This document shows positions 1-8,615 of a stretch of DNA of 41,335 nucleotides, piece by piece (position 1 is the stretch's first letter; every line of letters starts with the position of its first letter). Source of the DNA: an uncultured delta proteobacterium (GTDB lineage: Bacteria; Myxococcota_A; Polyangia; Polyangiales; Ga0077539); contig CAIMWA010000264.1 in NCBI GenBank assembly GCA_903845045.1, positions 1 through 41,335 on the forward strand. The letters are read 5' to 3'. The position numbers and the translations under genes were made by a program. Under the pieces are notes generated by a model. It made no database searches. It was not told the DNA's origin and saw only the letters and a program-made list of their open reading frames with translations.

Positions 1-969
<969 letters not shown>

Positions 970-976
970 GGATGCC

Positions 977-2110
977 ATGACCGTCCCCCCGGAGACCGCG
1001 CCGCCCTCGATCCTCGAGCTGCTGCGCGTGATGGTCGAGCGGAGCGCGAGCGACCTGCACATCACCACGGGCGCTCCGCCGATGCTCCGGGTGGACGACC
1101 AGCTGGTGCCGATGAAGCGGGGCGTCGCGCCGCTCACCCCGGCCGACACGCAGCGCCTCTGCTACCAGATCCTCACCGAGGAGCAGCGCGCGCGCTTCGA
1201 GCGGAGCTGCGACATCGACCTCTCCTTCGGCGTGAAGGGCCTCGCGCGCTTCCGCGCGAACATCTTCCTGCAGCGCGGCGCGGTGGCGGGGACCTTCCGG
1301 GCGATCCCGTTCAAGATCCTCTCCCTCGAGGAGCTCGGGCTGCCGTCGGTGGTGGGTGATTTCGTGACCCGGGCGCGGGGCCTCGTGCTCGTGACGGGCC
1401 CCACGGGGAGCGGCAAGACGACGACGCTGGCGGCGATCATCGACAAGATCAACGCCGAGACGCGGCAGCACGTCGTCACCATCGAAGACCCCATCGAGTA
1501 CATGCACCTCAACAAGAACTCGGTGGTGAACCAGCGCGAGGTGGGCACCGACTCGGCGACCATCAAGGACGCCATGCGGAGCGTGCTGCGCCAGGACCCC
1601 GACGTCGTGCTCATCGGCGAGCTCCGCGACCAGGAGACCGTCGAGGCCGCGCTCACCGTCGCCGAGACCGGGCACCTCGTGCTCGGCACGCTGCACACGA
1701 ACTCGGCGTGGCAGGCCATCACGCGCCTCGTGGACATGTTCCCGGCGCACCAGCAGGCGCAGGCCCGGGTGTCGCTTTCGTTCGTGCTGCAGGGGGTGAT
1801 CACGCAGCTCCTGCTGCCCCGCGCCGGCGTACCCGGCCGCGTCGCGGCGGTGGAGGTGCTGGTGCCCAACGGGGGCATCCGCTCGCTCATCCGCGAGGAC
1901 AAGATCCACCAGATCTACTCGCTCATGCAGGTGGGCCAGACCGCGTCCGGGATGCAGACGATGAACCAGGCGCTGGCGGCCCTCGTGGTGCGCCGGCAGA
2001 TCACGCTCGAGGAGGCCACGGGGCGCTCCAACGATCCGGCCGAGCTCGCGCAGCTCGTCGAGAGCGCGAGGGCCTCGGCGTCGGGTCGCGGCCCGGCGCG
2101 GGATGCGTAG
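977..2110 (+). CDS. pilT: Type IV pilus retraction ATPase PilT
   Basis: This is the hexameric ATPase that depolymerises the pilus and drives twitching (social) motility. The protein has 377 aa, close to the usual family length. It shows an N-terminal PAS-like region (SDLHITTGAPPMLRVD), Walker A GPTGSGKTTT at about residues 141-150, an Asp box VTIEDPIEY, Walker B VVLIGELRD near 209-218, a His box LGTLHTNSAWQ, and the PilT-specific C-terminal motif in the form GIRSLIREDKIHQIYSLMQ. It has no tetracysteine zinc site, unlike the preceding PilB. The ATG lies 7 nt after the pilB stop. The C-terminal tail is Ala/Arg-rich and looks unstructured. Confidence 0.96.
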   Translation: MTVPPETAPPSILELLRVMVERSASDLHITTGAPPMLRVDDQLVPMKRGVAPLTPADTQRLCYQILTEEQRARFERSCDIDLSFGVKGLARFRANIFLQRGAVAGTFRAIPFKILSLEELGLPSVVGDFVTRARGLVLVTGPTGSGKTTTLAAIIDKINAETRQHVVTIEDPIEYMHLNKNSVVNQREVGTDSATIKDAMRSVLRQDPDVVLIGELRDQETVEAALTVAETGHLVLGTLHTNSAWQAITRLVDMFPAHQQAQARVSLSFVLQGVITQLLLPRAGVPGRVAAVEVLVPNGGIRSLIREDKIHQIYSLMQVGQTASGMQTMNQALAALVVRRQITLEEATGRSNDPAELAQLVESARASASGRGPARDA

Positions 2111-2129
2111 CGCGAGCCCGCGAGATGCT

Positions 2130-2158
2130 TTGACCCCGGGCGCAGCCGCCCATACGAT
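2130..2158 (+). promoter_or_regulatory. Putative sigma70-type promoter of pilC (TTGACC-17-TACGAT)
   Basis: TTGACC at 2130-2135 and TACGAT at 2153-2158 are separated by exactly 17 bp, between the pilT stop and the pilC ATG. Only 8 nt separate the -10-like hexamer from the ATG, so transcription would begin at or next to the start codon (leaderless mRNA). No Shine-Dalgarno sequence is visible before the ATG, which fits. This is inferred from sequence only. Confidence 0.5.
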
Positions 2159-2166
2159 GCACGACG

Positions 2167-3372
2167 ATGCCGACGTTCAGCTACGAGGCCAAGACGCGAG
2201 CCGGAGAGGTTCGCACCGGGACGATGGAGGCCGACGACGAGGCCGCCGTCGGAGCGCGGCTTCGGCAGCAGCAGCTCACGCCCAGCAAGATCTCGAAGAA
2301 GGGCTTCTCCTTCGGCTTCGGCGGCGGCGGATCGGTCTCGAACAAGGACCTCGTGATCTTCACGCGGCAGTTCTCGACGATGATCGACGCCGGCCTGCCG
2401 CTGGTGCAGTGCCTCGACATCCTCGGATCGCAGATCGAGAACCCGGCGTTCGGCCGCGTGCTGCGCGCGGTGAAGGCCGACGTCGAGGGCGGCCTCACGT
2501 TCAGCGACTCGCTCTCGAAGCACCCGAAGATCTTCGACCACCTGTTCTGCAACCTGATCCGCGCGGGTGAGATCGGCGGCATCCTCGACACGATCCTCCA
2601 GCGCCTCGCGGCGTACATCGAGAAGAACGCGAAGCTGGTGCGCCAGGTGAAGAGCGCGCTGACGTACCCCATCGGCGTGCTCGCCATCGCCGTGGGCGTC
2701 ATCGGCATCATGATGGTGTTCGTGATCCCGAGCTTCGAGACGATGTTCAAGGAGTTCGGCGGCGAGCTACCCGCGCTGACGCAGGGGGTCATCGACGTCT
2801 CTCACATCATCGTGAACAACCTGTTCTTCATCATCGGCGGCATCGGGGGGGCCATCTTCTCGCTGCGCTGGTGGATGAACACGCCGGGCGGCACGCGCAC
2901 CGTCGACAAGGCGCTGCTGCAGTTCCCGGTGATCGGCAACGTGATGCGGAAGATCGCCGTGGCGCGCTTCACGCGGACCCTCGGCACGCTGCTCTCGTCG
3001 GGCGTTCCGATCCTCGACGCGCTCGAGATCGTGGCGAAGAGCGCGGGCAACTTCGTCATCGAGACGGCCATCATGAACGCCCGCGCGAAGATCGCCGAGG
3101 GCAAGAACATGGCCGAGCCCCTCGCCGAGACCAACGTGTTCCCGGGCATGGTGGTGCAGATGATCTCCGTGGGCGAGCAGACCGGCGCGCTCGACACCAT
3201 GCTCAACAAGATCGCGGACTTCTACGAGGAGGAGGTCGACGTCGCGGTGGGCAACATGACCGCGCTGCTCGAGCCGATCATGATGGTCTTCATCGGCGGC
3301 TCCGTCGGAACGATGATCATCGCGATGTACCTCCCGATCTTCACCCTCGCGGGCAACATCAAAGCCGGCTGA
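2167..3372 (+). CDS. pilC: Type IV pilus inner-membrane platform protein PilC
   Basis: This is the integral-membrane platform that connects the PilB/PilT motors to the growing pilus. It has 401 aa, the normal family length. An N-terminal soluble start (MPTFSYEAKTRAGEVRTGTM) is followed by two T2SF (GspF) domains, recognisable by FTRQFSTMIDAGLPLVQCLD and FTRTLGTLLSSGVPILDALE. There are three hydrophobic segments: about residues 165-190, 215-235, and near the C-terminus around EPIMMVFIGGSVGTMIIAMY. It lies in the pilB-pilT-pilC order known from Myxococcus. A 56-nt gap after pilT contains a promoter-like sequence, so it may have its own start of transcription. Confidence 0.96.
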   Translation: MPTFSYEAKTRAGEVRTGTMEADDEAAVGARLRQQQLTPSKISKKGFSFGFGGGGSVSNKDLVIFTRQFSTMIDAGLPLVQCLDILGSQIENPAFGRVLRAVKADVEGGLTFSDSLSKHPKIFDHLFCNLIRAGEIGGILDTILQRLAAYIEKNAKLVRQVKSALTYPIGVLAIAVGVIGIMMVFVIPSFETMFKEFGGELPALTQGVIDVSHIIVNNLFFIIGGIGGAIFSLRWWMNTPGGTRTVDKALLQFPVIGNVMRKIAVARFTRTLGTLLSSGVPILDALEIVAKSAGNFVIETAIMNARAKIAEGKNMAEPLAETNVFPGMVVQMISVGEQTGALDTMLNKIADFYEEEVDVAVGNMTALLEPIMMVFIGGSVGTMIIAMYLPIFTLAGNIKAG

Positions 3373-3376
3373 GCCG

Positions 3377-5113
3377 ATGCCGGCGCTGCGCTCTTCCACG
3401 CCGCCGCCGGAGTCGCTGTCGATCGTCGGCAACACCGAGCAGCAAGCTCGCGCGCGCTTTCAGTTCCTCACGGCCGCGCGGGTGATGGTGTGCACGGTGA
3501 TCTTCGGCGGCACCGTCGCGGTGTTCCTCGCCGAGGGCCACTCGCTCGACGACGCGACGCCGAAGCTGCTGCTCTCGGTGATCATCGCGATCTACGCGGT
3601 GTCGCTCGGCTACGCGCTGCAGATCCGCTCGGCCCCCGCGGACCGCATCGCTCGCCTGACGTCGCTCAGCATCGCCCTCGACCTCGCGGCGTGGACGGTG
3701 CTCGCCTACGCCACCGGCGGCGCGAGCTCGCCGCTGAGCACGTTCTTCGGGCTGAGCACGCTCACGTCGGCGCTCGCCCTCGGCGGCAACGCGACGATGT
3801 GGACGGCGGTGTCGTCGCTCGCCGCGTACGGCGTGCTCGCGCTCGTCATGGCCCTCGGCTGGATCGCGCCGCCGTCGGACCAGCTCCACATCCCGCACAA
3901 CCCCATCGAGACGACGTACCAGATGGTGGTGACGCTCACGGCGATCATCTCCATCACCGCCATCGGCGGCGCGCTCGCCGACCGCCTCGTCGTGACGGGC
4001 GATGCGCTGCTCCGCGCCGAGGCGTCGCGCGTGAGCCTCATCGCCCTCTACGAGGACGTGCTCCGCTCGATCCCCGCGGCGCTGGTGACGTACTCGGCCG
4101 ATGGGCGCGTCGACGGCGCGAACCCCTTCGCGGCGCTGTTCCTCGACCTCGAGCCGTCGGAGATGCTCGGCCGCGCGGTGGCCGAGGTGCTGCCGTTCAT
4201 CCCCGCGGCGGCGCTGGCCGGCGACGCAGGAACGTCGAGCGGTGACGCGCGGCTGAAGACGCCGTACCGGCAGATCCCCATCTCGTTCCACGTCGCGCCG
4301 CTGTACACGCACGACGGTTCGCGCCGCGGCGGCATCGTGGTGGTCGAGGATCGCTCGCAGGAGGAGTCGCTGCGCTACGCCGTGGAGACCTCCGAGCGCT
4401 TCGCGCAGCTCGGGCGCCTGGCCGCGGGACTCGCGCACGAAATCCGGAACCCCCTCGGCGCCATCTCGGGGTGCGTCGAGCTCGTGCGCGAGACGGCCAC
4501 GCTCGACGAGGAGGAGCGCGGGCTGCTGGTGTCGGTGAGCCGCGACGTGACGCGCCTCAACGAGCTCGTCACGGACATGCTCCAGTTCGCCAAGCCACGC
4601 CCGCTCGACCGGCGTCGTGCAGACCTCGCGGCGCTCGTGCGCGACGTCGTGTCCCTCGCCCGGACGTCGGGCGGACCCGAGGCGCGCGTGCACATCGTCC
4701 AGCGCGCCGGCACCGCGGTGCACGCGTCGGTGGACGCGTCGCAGTACAAGCAGGTGCTCTGGAACCTCCTGCGCAACGCCGCGCAGGCGTCGCGGGTGGG
4801 CACGGAGGTCGAGGTCGCGGTGTTCAGCCGCGACGAGAGCGCGGTGACCGAGGTGTACGACCGCGGTCCGGGCATCGACCCCGACCTGCGCGATCGCATC
4901 TTCGACGCGTTCTACTCGGGCACCGCGCGGGGCTCGGGCCTGGGCCTGGCCATCGTCAAGCGCATCGCCGACGCCCACCACGGCCGCGTCGAGATCGGCG
5001 AGCGCGACGGCGGCGGCAGCGTGTTCTCGTTCATCGTCCCGCGCGAGGAGCCGACGGTCAGCGTGGCCGCGGCGGACGACGGAGCTTCGCAGCCCGCAGC
5101 CGCGCCGTCATGA
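3377..5113 (+). CDS. pilS: PilS-like membrane sensor histidine kinase
   Basis: This is a predicted sensor kinase controlling pilus gene expression. The protein has 578 aa: a block of about six hydrophobic segments (roughly residues 30-210), a PAS-like region (about 225-325, EDVLRSIPAALVTYSADGRVDGAN), then a HisKA domain with the phospho-acceptor His354 in GLAHEIRNPLGAISG. The ATPase domain follows, with N box WNLLRNAAQAS, G1 YDRGPGID and G2 GSGLGLAIVKRIADAHHG. All catalytic boxes look intact. The ATG is 4 nt after the pilC stop, so it is almost certainly in the pil operon. In Myxococcus pilS is followed by the receiver-domain regulator pilR; here the next gene is pgsA on the other strand. Its last 6 nt overlap the pgsA 3' end. 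Confidence 0.88.
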   Translation: MPALRSSTPPPESLSIVGNTEQQARARFQFLTAARVMVCTVIFGGTVAVFLAEGHSLDDATPKLLLSVIIAIYAVSLGYALQIRSAPADRIARLTSLSIALDLAAWTVLAYATGGASSPLSTFFGLSTLTSALALGGNATMWTAVSSLAAYGVLALVMALGWIAPPSDQLHIPHNPIETTYQMVVTLTAIISITAIGGALADRLVVTGDALLRAEASRVSLIALYEDVLRSIPAALVTYSADGRVDGANPFAALFLDLEPSEMLGRAVAEVLPFIPAAALAGDAGTSSGDARLKTPYRQIPISFHVAPLYTHDGSRRGGIVVVEDRSQEESLRYAVETSERFAQLGRLAAGLAHEIRNPLGAISGCVELVRETATLDEEERGLLVSVSRDVTRLNELVTDMLQFAKPRPLDRRRADLAALVRDVVSLARTSGGPEARVHIVQRAGTAVHASVDASQYKQVLWNLLRNAAQASRVGTEVEVAVFSRDESAVTEVYDRGPGIDPDLRDRIFDAFYSGTARGSGLGLAIVKRIADAHHGRVEIGERDGGGSVFSFIVPREEPTVSVAAADDGASQPAAAPS

Positions 5114-5734
5114 GCCTTGACCGCGGCGCTCCTTGGCCTCGACGGCCTCGGCGAAGAGCCGCGTGTACTCGACGGCCGACGTCACCGAGAAGATCATCGA
5201 CAGCACGATGAGCCACTGGCCGCAGAGGTTCAGGTCGACCTCGGCGGGGTAGAACGGCACCACCGGGTAACGGAAGTGCAGAACGAGGCAGAGGATGCCG
5301 ACCATCTGCAGCGCGGTCTTCCACTTGCCGCCCTCGCTCGCGGCGATGACCACGCCCTCGTTCGAGGCGATGGCTCGCAGCGCCGTGATCGTGAGCTCGC
5401 GGCCCAGCAGCACGACGACGATCCACGGCGCGATGCGTCCCATGCGGGTCAGGTAGATCAGCGTCGCCATCACGAGCAGCTTGTCGGCGAGCGGATCGAG
5501 GAACTTCCCGAAGACGCTCTCGAGGTTCTGCTTTCGCGCGAGGTATCCGTCGAGGAGGTCCGTCACCGCCGTGGCGCCGTAGAGCCAGCCCGCGATGACG
5601 GCGGCGCGCGGCGTCGCCGCGGTCACGTAGTGGAGCACCAGCGGGATCATCGCGACGCGGCCCATGGTCAGGGCGTTCGGGATGTTCCAGATGTCCGCGC
5701 GGGCGGACGATCGAGGGGCGCGCGGCTCGTTCAC
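5108..5734 (-). CDS. pgsA: CDP-diacylglycerol--glycerol-3-phosphate 3-phosphatidyltransferase
   Basis: It makes phosphatidylglycerol phosphate from CDP-diacylglycerol and glycerol-3-phosphate, the committed step of acidic phospholipid synthesis at the inner membrane. The 208-aa protein has the full CDP-alcohol phosphotransferase signature: Asp59, Asp62-Gly63, Ala66-Arg67, Gly76, Asp80 and Asp84 with canonical spacing. Several hydrophobic helices flank it. N-terminal NIPNALTMGRVAMIPLVL is typical of PgsA. The start is GTG, with a TAGGCT hexamer (5742-5747, minus strand) only 7 nt upstream and a TTGACA at 5772-5777, although the 24-nt gap between them is long. The stop codon lies directly against the kinase stop in a TCATGA palindrome. 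A related CDP-alcohol transferase such as Pcs or PssA is less likely. Confidence 0.9.
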   Translation of the reverse strand: MNEPRAPRSSARADIWNIPNALTMGRVAMIPLVLHYVTAATPRAAVIAGWLYGATAVTDLLDGYLARKQNLESVFGKFLDPLADKLLVMATLIYLTRMGRIAPWIVVVLLGRELTITALRAIASNEGVVIAASEGGKWKTALQMVGILCLVLHFRYPVVPFYPAEVDLNLCGQWLIVLSMIFSVTSAVEYTRLFAEAVEAKERRGQGS

Positions 5735-5790
5735 GGCGCGGAGCCTAGCATCGGCGCGGCGCGCGCGGCCCTGTCAACGCAGCGCCGACG

Positions 5791-7221
5791 ATGGCACACT
5801 GTGCTGCCGTGGCGCGCGCACCGAAGAACACCGACGTCGAGAGCACCCGCACGATCCAGCCCGAGCGCCTTCTCGGTACGACGGTTCGCGGCATCCGCGT
5901 GACCGTGGTGAGCGGCCCCGACGCGGGCGCCGAGTCCGTGCTCTCGGAGAACCGCGGGGTCATCGGTCGAAGCCAGGGCTGTGACGTGCGCCTGTCCGAT
6001 CCCACGGTGTCGGCCTTTCACGCCGAGCTGCAGGGCGTCGACGAGCAAGGCGCGATCCGGGTGCGGGACCTCTCCTCGCGCAACGGCACGCGGTACGCCG
6101 GGGCCCGCCTCGAGTCGGCGCTGCTGCCCACCGGCGCGACGGTGGAGATCGGGAGCTCCGTGGTTCGCCTGCAGCTCGACGCCGCGGTGGAGCACGCGCT
6201 GCCCGACCTCCACGCCTTCGGCGAGCTGCGCGGCCGCAACGCGGCGATGCGCGGACTCTTCTCGACGCTCCAGCGCCTCGCGCGCACGGACCTCTCGGTG
6301 CTCATCGAGGGCCAGACCGGCACGGGCAAGGAGCTCGCCGCGCGCGGCATCCACGACACGAGCCCGCACGCGCAGGGGCCCTTCGTGGTGCTCGACTGCA
6401 CCGCGATCCCATCGACGCTGGCGGAGAGCGTGCTCTTCGGCCACGAGCGCGGCGCGTTCACCGGAGCGAACGAGCGCCGCCTGGGCATCTTCGAGGCTGC
6501 CGACGGAGGCACGGTGTTCCTCGACGAGGTCGGGGAGCTGCCGCTCGAGTTGCAGCCGAAGCTCCTGCGCGTGCTCGAGCGTCGCGAGGTGGTGCGCGTG
6601 GGCAGCACGACGCCGCGGCCGGTGCAGGTGCGCGTCATCTCGGCGACGTGGCGCGACCTGCGGCAGATGATCAACACCTCGCGCTTTCGCGAGGACCTCT
6701 ATTACCGCCTGGCGCAGGCGCGGGTGATCATTCCCCCGCTGCGCGAGCGCTCCGACGACGTACCGGTGCTCGTCTATCACTTCCTCAAGCGCCTTCCGGC
6801 GAACGCGCCGGGTGCGCGCGCCATCGCCCCGGAGGCGCTGCAGGAGCTCATCGGGCGGGAGTACGCGGGCAACATTCGCGAGCTGAAGAGCACCGTCGAG
6901 CGAGCCGCGCTCATGGCCGAGGGCGCGGTGATCACGCCGGCGGACCTCGCCTTCGAGCGCATCCTCTCGGGCGAGCGCGCGCGTGCCCAAGACTCGGCGG
7001 CGAGGCCTCAGCCGTCCACCGCGGGCGGCGCCTCGAACCAGCCTCTCACGCCGTTCAAGGACGCGAAGCGCACGCTCATCGACGAGTTCGAGAAGGACTA
7101 CCTCCAGCGCCTGCTGCACCGCACCGGCGACAACCTCTCGCGCGCCGCGGCGCTCGCGGGCATCGAGCGGCACTACCTCCGGGACCTGTTCCGAAAGCAC
7201 GGTCTTCGCTCGGATGACTGA
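5791..7221 (+). CDS. FHA-domain sigma54-dependent transcriptional activator
   Basis: This is a predicted enhancer-binding protein that opens sigma54 promoters. Domains in order: an FHA domain (core residues 57-100: VIGRSQGCDVRLSD, SAFHAEL, SSRNGT); an AAA+ domain with Walker A GQTGTGK (174-180), an intact sigma54-contact loop GAFTGA (221-226), Walker B VFLDEVGE (242-249) and Arg fingers FREDLYYRL; and a Fis-type HTH at the C-terminus (RTGDNLSRAAALAGIERHYL). It has no receiver domain, so input is expected from a phosphothreonine ligand, i.e. Ser/Thr kinases, not from a histidine kinase. Sensor I reads ATWRDL, with Trp where Asn or His is usual. Codon 7 is a GTG (base 5809) with a CACACT hexamer 8 nt before it, so the true start may be there. 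It stands where pilR is expected. Confidence 0.9.
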   Translation: MAHCAAVARAPKNTDVESTRTIQPERLLGTTVRGIRVTVVSGPDAGAESVLSENRGVIGRSQGCDVRLSDPTVSAFHAELQGVDEQGAIRVRDLSSRNGTRYAGARLESALLPTGATVEIGSSVVRLQLDAAVEHALPDLHAFGELRGRNAAMRGLFSTLQRLARTDLSVLIEGQTGTGKELAARGIHDTSPHAQGPFVVLDCTAIPSTLAESVLFGHERGAFTGANERRLGIFEAADGGTVFLDEVGELPLELQPKLLRVLERREVVRVGSTTPRPVQVRVISATWRDLRQMINTSRFREDLYYRLAQARVIIPPLRERSDDVPVLVYHFLKRLPANAPGARAIAPEALQELIGREYAGNIRELKSTVERAALMAEGAVITPADLAFERILSGERARAQDSAARPQPSTAGGASNQPLTPFKDAKRTLIDEFEKDYLQRLLHRTGDNLSRAAALAGIERHYLRDLFRKHGLRSDD

Positions 7222-7236
7222 CCGGCTCGGGGCGCG

Positions 7237-8196
7237 ATGAACACGCGGCGCTTTCTCGCGGTGATGTTCGCGGCGACGCTGCTCTACGCAGCGATCGCGC
7301 TGTGGGGCGACGCGCGCGCGCTCCGCGCCACGCTCTCGGCGTACGCGTGGTGGACCTTCGCGGCGGCGCTCGCTCTCTCGCTCGGGAACTACGCGCTGCG
7401 GTTCCTGAAGTGGGACTTCTACCTCGCGCGGCTGGGGATCCGGGACGTCCCGCGGGGCGAGAGCTTCTGCATCTACCTCGCGGGCTTCGCGATGTCGGTG
7501 ACGCCGGCGAAGGCCGGCGAGGTGCTGAAGAGCGCGCTGCTCGCGAGCGCCCGCGGCATCCCGGTGGCCCGCACCGCGCCCATCGTCGTGGCCGATCGCC
7601 TCACCGATCTCATCTCTCTCATCGCCATGGTGGCCGTGGGCGGTGCGGTGTTCCCGGGCGGGCGCATCGTCGCCGTGCTCGCCTCGGCGCTCGTCGCGGG
7701 GCTCATGACGTTCGTGCTGGTTCGTCCGCTCGGCGACTGGCTCCTCGGACGCCTCGAGGGCATCGCCGCGACGCAGCGCTTCGTGCCGCGGCTGCGGGAG
7801 GCCTACGACGCGCTGCGCCTGCTCGCGACGCCGGGCGCGCTGCTCTACCCGACGGTCGTTTCGCTCGTGGCCTGGGCCCTCGAGGCGTTCGGGCTGTGGC
7901 TGGTCCTGCGGGGGCTCGGCGCCGACGTCTCGGTCTCCGTCGCGATGTTCGTCTACGCCACCGCCACCCTCGCGGGCGCCGTCGCGATGCTCCCGGGCGG
8001 CGTCGGCGGCGCGGAGCTCACGATGATCTCGCTGCTCCTCGCCCTCGCCCCGGCCGGCATCGGCGCACCGGCCGCACGCGCCGCCACGTTGCTCTGCCGT
8101 CTCGCGACGCTCTGGTTCGCGGTGCTCCTCGGCGCCGCCGCGCTGGCCTGGTTCCGTCGCAGCTACGACCGGCACCGCGACGTCGCGACGACCTGA
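7237..8196 (+). CDS. Flippase-like / lysylphosphatidylglycerol synthase TM-region family protein (UPF0104)
   Basis: This is an integral inner-membrane protein of 319 aa with about eight hydrophobic segments over its whole length. It carries family features such as NYALRFLKWDFYLARLGI, FCIYLAGFAMSVTPAKAGE (motif with conserved Pro/Lys/Gly/Glu), ADRLTDLISL and the late motif LPGGVGGAELTMISLLL. The family covers MprF-type flippase domains and proteins linked to lipid or glycan export; no aminoacyl-transferase domain is attached. It starts 15 nt after the activator stop and probably shares its transcript. Its TGA touches the stop of the convergent acidic-protein gene with no spacer. The substrate is unknown. 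Confidence 0.75.
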   Translation: MNTRRFLAVMFAATLLYAAIALWGDARALRATLSAYAWWTFAAALALSLGNYALRFLKWDFYLARLGIRDVPRGESFCIYLAGFAMSVTPAKAGEVLKSALLASARGIPVARTAPIVVADRLTDLISLIAMVAVGGAVFPGGRIVAVLASALVAGLMTFVLVRPLGDWLLGRLEGIAATQRFVPRLREAYDALRLLATPGALLYPTVVSLVAWALEAFGLWLVLRGLGADVSVSVAMFVYATATLAGAVAMLPGGVGGAELTMISLLLALAPAGIGAPAARAATLLCRLATLWFAVLLGAAALAWFRRSYDRHRDVATT

Positions 8197-8604
8197 TCAG
8201 TCGTCGTCGGACTCGTCGGCGAGCGGCGGCAGCGCGGTGTCGTCGTCGTCCCAGGGATCGCGCTCTGGACCTTCTTCGCCTGCGTCGGGCACGTCGACCG
8301 GGGGATCGTCGAGCTCGGCGACGTCCTCCGGCGGGCGCTCGTCGCCGCTGCCGCGCCAGCTCCCGCGGCCGTCGTCGGGGAGCGCCTCGACGGCCTCGTC
8401 GGAGCCTTCGTCGCCGCCCGGCGCGTCGTCGCCCTCGGGGAGCGCGCGCACGACCAGCACGCGCAGCTCCGCGGGACCGAGCTCGTCGTCGTCGCCGCCC
8501 GCATCGTCGAAGTCGCGGAGCGACTCCTCGGGCACGTCGACGCCGCCGCCATCGGGTTCGAGGGGCGGCAGCTCGGGAAGCATCTCGTCGTCCGTCGTGG
8601 GCAT
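8197..8604 (-). CDS. Extremely acidic low-complexity hypothetical protein
   Basis: This is a 135-aa protein with about 49 Asp/Glu residues (36%), seven Arg and no Lys, giving a net charge near -42. It is also rich in Pro and Gly and contains runs such as DDAGGDDDELGP and DPWDDDDTALPPLADESDDD. A short less acidic stretch (AELRVLVVRALP, about 45-56) could form one helix or strand. No known domain is recognised. It starts 11 nt after the uracil-DNA glycosylase gene on the same strand, so the two are likely co-transcribed. An upstream TTG six codons earlier (LSTAT before the ATG) is an alternative start. The charge pattern recalls DNA-mimic proteins or a disordered acidic tail; function cannot be assigned. 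Confidence 0.65.
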   Translation of the reverse strand: MPTTDDEMLPELPPLEPDGGGVDVPEESLRDFDDAGGDDDELGPAELRVLVVRALPEGDDAPGGDEGSDEAVEALPDDGRGSWRGSGDERPPEDVAELDDPPVDVPDAGEEGPERDPWDDDDTALPPLADESDDD

Positions 8605-8615
8605 CGTCGCAGTGC

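Noticed and set aside
5792..5808. TGGCAC...TGC resembling a sigma54 promoter before the FHA activator
   Set aside because: The distance between the GG and GC elements is not the required spacing, and the sequence overlaps the possible start codon.
5791..7221. Naming the sigma54 activator pilR
   Set aside because: It has an FHA domain and no receiver domain, so homology to PilR extends only to the AAA+ and HTH parts.
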